This document shows, piece after piece, positions 1 through 9,000 of a stretch of 19,675 bases of DNA (within the stretch, counting starts at the first letter, position 1; every line of letters starts with the position of its first letter). The notes below the pieces were generated by a model that was not told the DNA's origin, did not search any database, and saw only the letters and a program-made list of their open reading frames with translations. The DNA comes from JAEHDI01 sp035455185 (GTDB lineage: Bacteria; Acidobacteriota; Terriglobia; Bryobacterales; Bryobacteraceae): positions 1 to 19,675 of the forward strand of contig DATIFQ010000058.1 of assembly GCA_035455185.1 (NCBI GenBank). Reading direction: 5' to 3'. The position numbers and the translations under genes were made by a program.

Positions 1-1650
1 GGTGGCGATGACCACGAGGCAGCCGATGACGTTGTACCAGAGGAACGAGATGCCGGTCAGGAATCGCGCGGCGAAGATCGCCGCTTCACCCGCGATCACC
101 CCGTAGAACGCGCCGGCAGCCCCCACCCGCGGAAAGAAGAACGCCAGCGCGAACACTCCGAGCATGCCGCCATAGAACAGCGAACCAAGCATGTTCACGG
201 CTTCAATGAGGGAGCCAATGTGCTTGCCGAACTCGGCAGTCACCACCGCATAGCCTCCCCAGAACACCGTCGCCGCACGCGAAGTCCAGAGATAGTGCCG
301 GTCCGCCGCGTCTTTCCGGAAATGCCGCTGGTAGATGTCGATCACACTCACCGTGGCCAGGGAGTTGATCTCGGCCGAGATCGTCGACATCGCCGCCGCA
401 AAGATCGCGGCCAGGATCAGCCCGACCACGCCGGCGGGCAAGTAGCGCGTCACGAACGTCAGGAAAATGTAGTTCGTGTCGTTGAATCCTCGCTCACCGG
501 CGGCTTTCTCGGCCAGCCCGGCGCCTTCCCGCCTGACGGAATCGAACCGCTTCTGCGCCTCCCTGTAATCCCTAACGCCGGCCTGCCGCCGATCCGCGTC
601 GCCGCCACGGTTCGCCTCCAGGAGCCGCATCGCCGCGTCCCGGCGGTTTTCAAACGCGGAGTCATACCGCTCGGCGAGCGGCACGTAGTCAGACTGGAAG
701 GAAGGGGCCTGGATCCTCTCCAGCACGACGGGCTGGAACAACATCGGGGGCTTGACGAACAGGAAGAAAACGAACACCATCGCACCCGTGAACAGGATGA
801 AGAACTGCACGGGCACTTTGGCGGCGGCGTTGAACAGAAGGCTCAGACGGCTTTGCGCAATCGACTTACCCGTAAGGTACCTCTGCACCTGCGACTGGTC
901 GCATCCGAAATAGGCGAGGGCGAGGAACATCCCGCCAATCAGCCCGCTCCATAAGTTGTAGCGATCGTTCCAGTCCACGTTGAACGTGACCGCGTTCAGA
1001 CGCCCTGCCGCGCCCGCGAGCGTCACCGCATCGAGAAACGACACGCCGTCGGGCAGCAGCCAGACGGCGGCGACCAGCGCCGCGATCACACCGGAGATCA
1101 TGATCAGCATCTGCTGGAAGTCGGTCCAGGTGACGGCTTTGATGCCGCCAAGCGTCGTGTAAACGACGACAAGCAACCCCATCACCATCGTCGTCCACCG
1201 GTCCGGCCATCCGAAAATCACAGTGAGGACCACGGCAGGGGCGTACAGAGCCAGCCCCACGGCCAGCCCGCGCTGGATCAGGAAAATCACGCTGACCAGG
1301 GCGCGGGTCTTCGCGTCGAAGCGCTTTTCCAGGTACTCGTAGGCGGTGTAGACGTTCGCCCGGTGGAAGATCGGGACCGCCGTGGCCGAAAGGATCACCA
1401 TCGCGAGCGGCAGCCCGAAGTAGAACTGCACGAAGCGCATGCCGTCCACGTAGGACTGGCCGGTTGTCGAGATAAACGTGATCGCGCTCGCCTGGGTCGC
1501 CATGATCGAGAGCGCCATGGCGTACCAGGGCATCGTCTTGCCGGCGAGCAGGTACTGCCGGACGCTGGTGCTTCCCCGCCCCCGCCACAAACCATAGGAG
1601 ACGATAAACACGAGCGAAACCGCCAGCACCACCCAGTCGAGCGGTCTCAT
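1..1650 (-). CDS. Sodium:solute symporter (SSS family), C-terminus beyond left edge
   Basis: Reading the minus strand from an ATG at 1650 gives 550 codons with no stop to the window edge, so the last one or two helices are missing. Many hydrophobic segments fit the LeuT-fold SSS family, which couples sodium entry to uptake of sugars, amino acids or organic acids. Family marks are the YFGCDQSQVQRYLTGKS stretch (residues 247-263) and the AAAMSTISAEINS stretch (418-430), where the Ser-Thr pair matches the usual Na2 sodium site. Between two helices, residues about 300-390 form a long charged loop rich in Arg, Glu and Ala, larger than in typical SSS proteins. The start overlaps the stop of the 49-residue membrane protein upstream (ATGA), so translation is probably coupled. 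The substrate cannot be read from sequence; the PIG-L neighbour suggests a deacetylated product. Confidence 0.92.
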   Translation of the reverse strand, partial: MRPLDWVVLAVSLVFIVSYGLWRGRGSTSVRQYLLAGKTMPWYAMALSIMATQASAITFISTTGQSYVDGMRFVQFYFGLPLAMVILSATAVPIFHRANVYTAYEYLEKRFDAKTRALVSVIFLIQRGLAVGLALYAPAVVLTVIFGWPDRWTTMVMGLLVVVYTTLGGIKAVTWTDFQQMLIMISGVIAALVAAVWLLPDGVSFLDAVTLAGAAGRLNAVTFNVDWNDRYNLWSGLIGGMFLALAYFGCDQSQVQRYLTGKSIAQSRLSLLFNAAAKVPVQFFILFTGAMVFVFFLFVKPPMLFQPVVLERIQAPSFQSDYVPLAERYDSAFENRRDAAMRLLEANRGGDADRRQAGVRDYREAQKRFDSVRREGAGLAEKAAGERGFNDTNYIFLTFVTRYLPAGVVGLILAAIFAAAMSTISAEINSLATVSVIDIYQRHFRKDAADRHYLWTSRAATVFWGGYAVVTAEFGKHIGSLIEAVNMLGSLFYGGMLGVFALAFFFPRVGAAGAFYGVIAGEAAIFAARFLTGISFLWYNVIGCLVVIAT

Positions 1651-1796
1651 GCGGAAAAGGCCTTCGAAAAGAGGAAGAACAGAAAAATCAGGACGGCAAG
1701 CCAGCCGATAATCGCGGCATAAACGCGAGACCACGTGCGAAGGAACGGCGGCGGTTCGTCCGGAACTGTCTTCGCGGCGGGCTGATCGTTGCTCAA
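1647..1796 (-). CDS. 49-residue single-helix membrane protein between deacetylase and symporter
   Basis: A small frame starts at a TTG at 1796-1794 and ends in TGA at 1649-1647. The TTG overlaps the TGA of the PIG-L gene, and its own TGA overlaps the ATG of the symporter. An AGGAG sits 6 bases upstream of the TTG, inside the end of the PIG-L gene. The product has a proline-rich hydrophilic N-terminus (residues 1-21) followed by one strongly hydrophobic helix (about 26-44, WSRVYAAIIGWLAVLIF) and a short SKAFSA tail. Helix and tail composition suggest a one-pass inner-membrane protein. By analogy with small subunits encoded next to some SSS permeases it may be an accessory subunit, but I recognise no named family. 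The perfect double overlap and the ribosome site make it a real gene despite its size. Confidence 0.75.
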   Translation of the reverse strand: MSNDQPAAKTVPDEPPPFLRTWSRVYAAIIGWLAVLIFLFFLFSKAFSA

Positions 1797-4315
1797 CGGA
1801 GGCTCCTGCCGGCGCTGAGAAAGTTGGCAAAAATCCGGAAGGCTCCCGGCACCCCGGCGGGTAACTGGCGGAACCAGGAAAAGGCGGTGAAAATGTAGAC
1901 GCCTTTCCCATAGCGGGCAACCAGCGTGCCGCCCGTCAAGGGAGCCTCACCGGGATCGTGAGATTCGAACAGCGTTTCGTAACGCTGGTCCCATTCCGAG
2001 GCGAAGTACAGGCCGCGTTCCTGCACCCAGCCCTCGAAGTCCACGGCCGTGATGTGATTGGGCGCCGAGAGCAACGGATGATCCGGATTGGGGAACGTCA
2101 CCGGCGCTTCTTCCACCGAGACACGACCGCGTCCGACCGTTAGAGAATACGGTCCGAGTTTCCCGAGTGCGGGCGCTTCCCCGCCGAACGGCAGGACGTT
2201 ATACTGCACGACCAGCGTGCCACCGCCCTGGACGTAGTCCATGAGCCGTTGCTGGCTGGCGCGCAGGTCCTGCCGGACATTGTACGCGCGCACGCCGGTG
2301 ACGATCGCGTCATACTGTGCGAGATCGCCCCGCACCAGTTCTTCCTCGCTGAGCAGCGTCACCTCGCATCCGAGCTGCCGCAACGCCTGCGGCACTTCAT
2401 CGCCGGCGCCGACGACGTAACCGATCCGGCGCGCGAGAACGCGGACGTCCGTGCGCACGAGCTCCGCGCGCGAGGGCGGAAAGACCGCCTGGGGCGGGAT
2501 GTGCGGATACTCGATCACTTCAGCGCCGGAGGAGATCTCCCGGCCGCCGACAACGGCAATCGCCGTAACTTCCCCGCGGGAAGCCCCGGCCGGAGGCGTG
2601 ACGTCGAAATTGAGCACCCTTTCCTCACCGCGCCCGGACATGCGGAACGGGATACGCCCCGGAGACGCCTTCCAGCCGGATGGGATCCGAAGCAGAAGAT
2701 CGCCGGATACTTCGGACCCGTTGGCCTTGAGGCGAACGTCCAGAGGCCGGGCATGGTTGTCCGGGAACATCCGCACCGGCTCGGCGATCCTCACACCCAC
2801 AGGCGGCACGATGTCGAGCGGCCGGACCTGTTCGCCCATCACACGATCCACATAGCGGTGAGCCACGGGCCGCACCAGTTCGATCTCCTGCGAGCCGGCA
2901 ACGAGACGGAACCGCGCCCGCAGGGCCGGCGGCGAGTCGGGCACGCCCACGAGTTCCGGTGAGCCGATGTGGTAGAGGTTGCCGTCCTTCGGCTCCCTGA
3001 GCCAGAACGGCTGCGAATACGGCTGGTCAGGCGGCAGACTGATGGTTATCGTTTGACGAACCGGCTGGTTGTAGTCCAGAGGCATCGAGGCGGCAGTTGC
3101 ACCCGTCGCCCCATCTGCACCCTCCACGGCGACCCCCGCGAGCTTGAGCGGAAAGCGGGAGCGGTTCAGCGCGACTGTCTCCACCTTGAGTGAAGAGCCG
3201 GGGGTGGCGGCGTAGCGCTCGGCGGAAGCGTCCAGCCACAGTCCGGTGCAAAGAGCGATCGTTTCATCCAGCTCAGCCAGTTTTCGCGCCGCCCAGGGGT
3301 GTTCGACTGCCGCTACTAGCGGGCGCGCTTTCAAGAGCAGCGGTACCGTCTCTTCAGGCCGCTCCGGGCGGAAAGTGCGGGCCGCCTCCTCCAGGATCGC
3401 TCCGATTTCCGCGCCACCGGGAACGCGATTCCAGGACGTATCGATTCCGTCGAACGGATCCGTCTTCGCCGGTTCGCCCGCGACCACCACCAGATAATTC
3501 TCAGATCGGCCTTTGCGTTCCGCCGCGCCGAAACCCTGGCTCCGGTGCATGCTACGGCTCATACCGGCGATCTCGGCGTAGGAATACCCCAGCACCGGAT
3601 CGAACTCGCCGGGGTCGATTCGGACGTGGTCCGGGTATTCTTTGATCACCCGCTCGCGCTCCGCGGACCAGTAGAAAACGTTCCAGAACACCCGCGTGAC
3701 CTGCCATGGCTCGACCCACTTCAGTTGTTCGGGGAATCGGTTGCGGTCGGGGGCCGCCGCAAAGGCCTCCTTGGCGAGGATGGCCGAGCTTTGGTGATGT
3801 CCGTGTCCGTCCCTGGAAGTTCCACTGAAGACGAGCAGAATAACGTCCGGGCGGAAGCGGCGAATGTTCCAAACGACGTCGGCAAGCACTTTCTCGTGGC
3901 CCCACTTGGCGAGGGTCTCCTCGGCGGATTTCGAGAAGCCGAAATCGATGGCGCGGGTGAAGAGTTGCTCGGCGCCGTCGATGCGCCGAGCCGCGAGCAA
4001 CTCCTGCGTGCGGATGATGCCGAGCAAGTCGCCCTGCTCGGGTCCGATCAGGTTTTGCCCGCCCTCGCCACGAGTCAGAGAGAGGTAAGCAGTGCGGAAC
4101 TTCCGGCCGCGAGCGAAGTAGGCAAGCAGAGCGGTGTTCTCATCGTCGGGGTGAGCAGCGATCATCAGCACGCTGCCGAGAACATTCAACCGTTCGATCG
4201 CCAGGCGGGTCTGGACAGCTCCGGCCAGGCTGCGCTGCGCAAAAGCTCGATATGGAGGAGGACTGAGCAGGCAAAGGCACAGGAGGAATAAAGTTCTCCT
4301 GTGCCGATTGCCCAT
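1793..4315 (-). CDS. Secreted PIG-L family N-deacetylase with C-terminal NEW3-like and GATase-like regions
   Basis: The 840-residue product belongs to the PIG-L/LmbE family of zinc-dependent N-deacetylases, which remove acetyl groups from N-acetylglucosamine-type compounds. The AHPDDE motif (His55, Asp57, Asp58) and HGHHQ (171-175) supply the metal ligands and the catalytic Asp. I chose the ATG at 4315 over a TTG at 4387 because it places a signal peptide (RRTLFLLCLCLL, ending near AFAQ) at the N-terminus; the longer form would also overlap the bacterioferritin gene. No good Shine-Dalgarno is visible before it. The catalytic domain fills roughly the first 290 residues. A beta-rich middle part follows (about residues 530-600, GDLLLRIPSGWKASPG) and resembles the NEW3 domain. 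The last 200 residues look like a class I glutamine-amidotransferase/ThuA-like fold (YDAIVTGVRAYN, YVQGGGTLVVQYN). The start lies 43 bases after bacterioferritin, and the stop overlaps the next gene. The true substrate is unknown. Confidence 0.88.
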   Translation of the reverse strand: MGNRHRRTLFLLCLCLLSPPPYRAFAQRSLAGAVQTRLAIERLNVLGSVLMIAAHPDDENTALLAYFARGRKFRTAYLSLTRGEGGQNLIGPEQGDLLGIIRTQELLAARRIDGAEQLFTRAIDFGFSKSAEETLAKWGHEKVLADVVWNIRRFRPDVILLVFSGTSRDGHGHHQSSAILAKEAFAAAPDRNRFPEQLKWVEPWQVTRVFWNVFYWSAERERVIKEYPDHVRIDPGEFDPVLGYSYAEIAGMSRSMHRSQGFGAAERKGRSENYLVVVAGEPAKTDPFDGIDTSWNRVPGGAEIGAILEEAARTFRPERPEETVPLLLKARPLVAAVEHPWAARKLAELDETIALCTGLWLDASAERYAATPGSSLKVETVALNRSRFPLKLAGVAVEGADGATGATAASMPLDYNQPVRQTITISLPPDQPYSQPFWLREPKDGNLYHIGSPELVGVPDSPPALRARFRLVAGSQEIELVRPVAHRYVDRVMGEQVRPLDIVPPVGVRIAEPVRMFPDNHARPLDVRLKANGSEVSGDLLLRIPSGWKASPGRIPFRMSGRGEERVLNFDVTPPAGASRGEVTAIAVVGGREISSGAEVIEYPHIPPQAVFPPSRAELVRTDVRVLARRIGYVVGAGDEVPQALRQLGCEVTLLSEEELVRGDLAQYDAIVTGVRAYNVRQDLRASQQRLMDYVQGGGTLVVQYNVLPFGGEAPALGKLGPYSLTVGRGRVSVEEAPVTFPNPDHPLLSAPNHITAVDFEGWVQERGLYFASEWDQRYETLFESHDPGEAPLTGGTLVARYGKGVYIFTAFSWFRQLPAGVPGAFRIFANFLSAGRSLR

Positions 4316-4358
4316 GGAAATTCTGCGGCTGGCAGGCGTCTGGCGGCCGCGGAGCAGC

Positions 4359-4835
4359 TTACTCGCCCTCCCCCATCTGGAGAGCAAGATAGTTCTGGTA
4401 ACCCACCTCTTTGATGAGGTTAAGCTGGGCCTCGAGGAAATCGACGTGCTCTTCCTCGTCCTTCAGGAGCCGAACGAGCAGGTCGCGGGAGCCATTGTCT
4501 CCCTGTTCCGTAGCCAGCTTCACTGCTTTGTTGTAAGCAGCCACGGCGGATACCTCCAGGGCGAGGTCGTTCGCAAGCTGGGCTTTTACGCTGTCGCCGA
4601 TCTTCAGCGCAAGCGGCTGAGCCATCTGCGGAGTTCCGTCGAGAAACAGTATGCGCTCCAGAAGGGACTCAGCATGCTTCATCTCGCCGATGGACTGCTT
4701 CTTGATGTAGCCACTCAGTTTCTTGTAGCCCCAGTTCTCGCACATCTCAGCATGGACAAAGTACTGGTTGATGGCGGTGAGCTCTTCTTTCAGCATTTCA
4801 TTCAGGACAGCGATCACTTTTTCATTGCCACGCAT
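4359..4835 (-). CDS. bfr: Bacterioferritin (heme-binding iron storage ferritin)
   Basis: This 158-residue protein has the full length of the family, which assembles into a 24-subunit shell that oxidises ferrous iron and stores the mineral in the cytoplasm. All ferroxidase-centre residues fall at the same numbers as in the E. coli protein: Glu18, Glu51, His54, Glu94, Glu127 and His130, with Tyr25 nearby. Met52, the residue that ligates heme between two subunits, is also kept (GEMKHAE, 50-56), so a heme-type bacterioferritin is expected rather than a plain ferritin. A good ribosome site (GGAAGGAG) lies 10 bases before the ATG. The gene is read divergently from the methyltransferase. PIG-L follows in the same direction 43 bases on, so some read-through is possible although function does not link them. 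No bacterioferritin-associated ferredoxin gene is in view. Confidence 0.97.
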   Translation of the reverse strand: MRGNEKVIAVLNEMLKEELTAINQYFVHAEMCENWGYKKLSGYIKKQSIGEMKHAESLLERILFLDGTPQMAQPLALKIGDSVKAQLANDLALEVSAVAAYNKAVKLATEQGDNGSRDLLVRLLKDEEEHVDFLEAQLNLIKEVGYQNYLALQMGEGE

Positions 4836-4863
4836 GTAGGTTTGTCTCCTTCCCAGAATTTCA

Positions 4864-4869
4864 ATTGTA
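4864..4869 (-). promoter_or_regulatory. Candidate extended -10 promoter for bacterioferritin
   Basis: On the minus strand the sequence reads TGATACAAT, which is an extended -10 (TG, one base, TACAAT). It lies about 28 bases upstream of the bacterioferritin ATG, giving a short leader of roughly 20 bases that still includes the GGAAGGAG ribosome site. No convincing -35 hexamer stands at 17 bases, which is tolerated with an extended -10. No clear Fur box was seen. Confidence 0.4.
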
Positions 4870-4926
4870 TCACCGGAAGAAATACGGCCAGCGCGATCGA
4901 ACAGCGGGTCAAGGTAGACTTAGATT

Positions 4927-4953
4927 AGTGTCGTCTGGGAACGTATCGACACT
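4927..4953. promoter_or_regulatory. Inverted repeat upstream of the methyltransferase, possible operator
   Basis: AGTGTCG (4927-4933) is repeated in inverted form as CGACACT (4947-4953), with 13 bases between. The repeat ends 23 bases before the methyltransferase ATG, inside the 141-base divergent region shared with bacterioferritin. Arm length and spacing suit a dimeric repressor site, but a leader hairpin or chance is also possible. Confidence 0.3.
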
Positions 4954-4976
4954 TTACTGAAACTGGGAGGTTTCAA

Positions 4977-6005
4977 ATGGCAACTGGGACTCAAGCGGGG
5001 ATGGCACCGTCTCCCGCGCTCGTCTTCGACACACTGGTGGCGTACCAGCGCTCCGCGGCGTTGCGCGCAGCGATCGAATTGGACCTGTTTCGGGCGATTG
5101 GCGAAGGGCCGGGTGATGTCGCCTCACTCGCCAGGCGATGCTCGGCCTCCGAGCGAGGTATTCGCATTCTGTGCGATTACCTGGTGGTCATCGAACTGCT
5201 CGCCAAGGAGAACGGCCTGTACCGGCATACCCCGACCAGCAGAGTGTTTCTCGACCCGAGTTCGCCGGCTTGTGTGGCATCGACTGCGCTTTTCCTCGGA
5301 AATCCGACGATGTACGAGCCTTACCTTCGCCTTGCGGACATCGTGCGGAATGGGCGGACGGTCCTCCCGGGGGAGGGTACGGTCGAACCGGAGAACCCCG
5401 TCTGGGTGGAGTTCGCGCACAGCATGGCGCCGATGATGGCGCCCATGGCCGCTCCACTCGGAGAGATCGCTTTGGATGGGCTGTCCGGAGCGGTGCGCGT
5501 CCTCGACATCGCCGCGGGGCACGGACTGTTCGGCATCGAAGTAGCAAAGCAACGTCCGGGAGCCCAGATTGTCGCGCTCGATTGGGCGCCGGTACTGGAA
5601 GTCGCGAGAGAGAATGCGCGGAAGGCGGGCGTGCAGGATGGTTACACAACGTTGGCGGGCAGCGCATTCGACGTGGAGTACGGCGGCCCGTACGACGTCG
5701 TTCTGCTCACCAACTTTCTGCACCACTTCGATCCACCCACCTGCGTCGGCCTGCTCAAGAAAGTACACGTATCGCTGAAGCCGGGCGGACGCGCGGCAAC
5801 GCTGGAGTTCGTGCCGAATGAAGACCGCGTATCCCCGCCCATGGCAGCGGCTTTCAGCATGGTCATGCTTGCCAGCACAGCCTCCGGCGACGCGTATACA
5901 TTTCGGGAATTGGAAGAGATGCACCGTAAGGCAGGGTTTGAGCGGATCAGTGCACATCCCATCCCGAACAGCCCGCACACGGTGGTGATCGGACACGCAA
6001 GGTGA
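4977..6005 (+). CDS. Class I SAM-dependent methyltransferase, acetylserotonin O-methyltransferase-like
   Basis: The 342-residue protein has the two-part layout of the plant/bacterial O-methyltransferase 2 family. An N-terminal helical winged-helix dimerisation region (about 10-95, with LFRAIGEGPGDVASLARRC) precedes a Rossmann-like S-adenosylmethionine domain (about 165-340). Motif I is VLDIAAGHG (175-183), followed by an acidic ribose-binding residue at VALDWAP (199-205). The motif LTNFLHHFD (244-252) contains the His pair where these enzymes place their catalytic base. A strong GGGAGG lies 6 bases before the ATG. It stands alone on the plus strand and converges on the TPR/ASPIC gene. The methyl acceptor is unknown; a small hydroxylated secondary metabolite or quinone-like compound is possible, but nothing nearby identifies it. 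Confidence 0.88.
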   Translation: MATGTQAGMAPSPALVFDTLVAYQRSAALRAAIELDLFRAIGEGPGDVASLARRCSASERGIRILCDYLVVIELLAKENGLYRHTPTSRVFLDPSSPACVASTALFLGNPTMYEPYLRLADIVRNGRTVLPGEGTVEPENPVWVEFAHSMAPMMAPMAAPLGEIALDGLSGAVRVLDIAAGHGLFGIEVAKQRPGAQIVALDWAPVLEVARENARKAGVQDGYTTLAGSAFDVEYGGPYDVVLLTNFLHHFDPPTCVGLLKKVHVSLKPGGRAATLEFVPNEDRVSPPMAAAFSMVMLASTASGDAYTFRELEEMHRKAGFERISAHPIPNSPHTVVIGHAR

Positions 6006-6022
6006 GCGGTAGCCCGTTGTTC

Positions 6023-6074
6023 GCTCCCTGACGGCCGCGGTTCCAAAGACTCGTGGTGGACCGGCGGTGGGAGC
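6023..6074. terminator. Imperfect hairpin between convergent genes, possible terminator
   Basis: In the 82-base gap between two convergent genes, GCTCCC (6023-6028) pairs with GGGAGC (6069-6074). The interior arms around CCGCGGTTCCA and TGGACCGGCGG pair with a few mismatches, leaving a loop near 6047-6057. A second overlapping repeat, TTCGCTC (6020-6026) with GAGCGAA (6078-6084), could form an alternative stem. No T-run follows on either side, so an intrinsic terminator is uncertain. Confidence 0.33.
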
Positions 6075-6087
6075 AATGAGCGAATCG

Positions 6088-9000
6088 TCAGTCGCCGGCG
6101 AGCGGGGGGATGAGGCGCAGGGCCGGACGGGTGTTCCACTGCGTCCGGTAGGCTTCGTCCGGATGGCGCTCTCCCAACCCGTACGGATAGCGGGTCATGC
6201 CGTGGAACGGCAGCGGCTCCACCGTCTGTGAATAAGCGGTGTTGGCGTCACGATCCTTCTCCCAGCCGTCCACCAGCAAGAGGAAGTCTCGCGTCCAACC
6301 CTCCGGCAAGGACGGCAGCCGCGCCGCGTCGTAGCTGAGCCGCAATTCGTCCCCGGGACCCATGACAACCAGCCTGTCGTCCACCACGCGCATCAGTTCC
6401 CGCACGTCTCCGTACCGCGTGTACCATCCCGGCGTTGGGTTCCACGTCGAAACCGGACGCACCTTGTCGTAGACAAAACGCTCCGGCTGTTTGCGTTCCG
6501 GATGAATCAGGACCTTGGAGAAGCCGCGGAACCGCAGATCAGCGTTCGAGGCGTCCATGGCGGTGAGCCGGGCCTCCGGCGCGCTCGAATCCTCTCCGAG
6601 GAAGATTTCGTCCCAGTACACGCACATGCTGGTCACGATCCTCACTTCGCGAGACTTCGAGAGGAACTTCCCGGTCAGATCGACCGCAAGCGTCTTTGTT
6701 TTTCCGGACGGCATCCCCATGTTGTCAATTACCGTCCGCCACTCGCCGCGCTCGTCCTTCACTTGCAGATATGGCGGCTGTAATTCCCCGCTCTTCTGCT
6801 GCGACACTTTGAGGAACGTGCTGCCGTCGGCCCAGTCCACCCATCCGTTTAACACCAGGACTGCCCGGTTAGAGCGCGCTGCGTCACCAAAGTCCAATTC
6901 CACCCAATGCTGTTCAGCGACCCCCTCGTAGTCCCGCGCGAATCCGTCAACGTACCTCAGGTCACGCCGCACGAGTCGATCGAGGACATCGCGGCCCCGG
7001 TGATTCCGTGCCCGCCGCGGATAGACCCGGTGATTCACGCCGTACAGCCGGAACTCGGGAAACGGCGGGCTCTTCCACTTGTCGTTGCCGAAGATCTCGA
7101 CGTTCGACGGATGGTCCACGGCAATCAGTCGCGCCTGATCGAGGTAGGACACCTCGCTCAACTCCTCGGTGATCCGCACTTCGTAGCGGTCGTCACGCGG
7201 GACCAGTAACCGGCCCGGGATCTGGACGTATTCGTCGTGATCCACCGCGAAGAACTGGCCGTTGCCCGCGCTCGCCCCCAGCGGTGCGACGCCGAGCACG
7301 TCGGTGATGAATTCGAAGCGTTGACCGTTCCAGGTGAAGATCATCGGACAAGACCCGGACAGCTTCGGTGCTTCCTGGAACTTCAGCATGCGGTTGGCAG
7401 GCTGCCTGGTCTCGTTCTGGATCATCCCATTCGGCCACGTGATGCGGACGGCGTCCACCTGCTGAAAGTTGCGCAAACCGAAACTGAGCGGCAGCCCGGT
7501 GTAAACCTTCTTCTGATAGTTTGTGCCTGCCTTGACTTCGACTTCCGTGCCCGGTGCGAGCTTTGGGTTCTTGACACCCGTGAGAGTGACCGCGACCCAG
7601 TTGTTCTCCGTGCTGGTCTGATTCATGAACTGAAGCACGGAACCATCCGAGGCGACCGCCGCCAGGTCCGGACGGCCATCACAGTCGAACTCGGCTTGAA
7701 GCCAGGCGACCGCGTCCGGCAGTCCGGCAGGCTTCGCCGCGCCCGCGAACTTTAGCATCCCCTGATTCCGATAGACGGCCTGTCCTGCGATCACGTCGGC
7801 CAGCCCGCGAGTCTCCAGATCCGCGAACGCATAACCGCTTGGGACGGCGATCCCGGTTTCGGCCCGCTCCAACTTGCCCAGCCTGTTTCTGAGCACGCCG
7901 AGGCTCTTCCCGAGGCGGAAAACGACATCGATCGACCCGTCATTATCCACGTCGAGGCTAGAAAGCGAACCGGCGCCCGCGGGCAATTGATCGAGAGTTT
8001 GCGCCTCGAAGTTGCCGAGAAGCCGGTCTTTGTACAGGACAGACGGCCGGTCCTTGTAGGAGACGAGGAGGTCGATGGCCTTGGTGTCGGCCACGAGCCG
8101 GAACGCCACCGCGTCGATGGCATGACCGGCGACAAACGGAAAGGCGGCGGTGCGGTCGTCGAAACCGCCGGACCCGATATTGCGGAGCAGCGCGCAGCGC
8201 TCGCCCAGCAGGAACAGGTCGGCGTCGTGATCGTGATCGAAGTCGAGCCAGACCGCTTTCTCGAACCGGCCGGGCGGAAGAGGCACATCCAGCTTCCGGT
8301 ACGTGCCTTTTTCGTTCAGGAATAACAACGGGCCGGAGCCGGTGAGCACGGCGAGTTCGGGAAGCCCGTCGTTATTGGAGTCGCCCGCAGCCACGCTCAC
8401 CACGTCTTTGAGAGAGGCAAGCGCGTCCTGCTGCAGGGGAAGACCGTTCCGGTACATCCGGATGCCGGCGGATGACCATGCCAGCAACTCCGGCAGTCCG
8501 TCGCCATCCACGTCGGGTGCAATCATGCCGGCAGTCTGCGCGTCCACCGTACCCGCGAGCTTCCGGCCGTCGAATTTCAATTCTGCAGGCGGGGAAGCTT
8601 CCCTGGCGGCGTCTTTCGGATCGACGATCTCGTAGATCTCCGAGTAGTAGCTCCAGTTGGTGTCCTCGGCATCGGCGTCGGGGTCCTGGCGCTGCTTGAG
8701 CAACTGGAACCGCTTGAGTGCGGCGCCCGCTTCCTGCATACGCTCGGCCTCCCGGAATGTATCGAAGATCTGGAACAGCGGCGCGGCGAAGTTCGGATCG
8801 AGCTTCGCGGCGATCTCAAACTCCTTCAGGGCGTCTTCGGTCTTCCCGGTGTAACGGTAGAGCACACCGAGGTTGAAATGCGTGATCGGCTCGCCGGGAA
8901 CGAGCTCCGCCATGCGGTGAAACTGGGCGATGGCGCGCGGGTAGTCGCCGTTCTTCTTGTAGGCGACGCCCAGGTTGAACCAGGTGTGCGGGATGGACGG

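Noticed and set aside
220..954. Plus-strand frame of 244 codons opposite the SSS gene
   Set aside because: It is a shadow of the symporter: Arg/His-rich composition typical of antisense in GC-rich DNA, with no domain, and the minus strand reads as a clean SSS protein.
3545..4291. Plus-strand frame of 248 codons opposite the PIG-L gene
   Set aside because: The opposite strand holds the clear AHPDDE deacetylase; this frame shows no family pattern and lacks a ribosome site.
5124..5996. Minus-strand frame of 290 codons opposite the methyltransferase
   Set aside because: The methyltransferase motifs and ribosome site are on the plus strand; the antisense product has no recognisable features.
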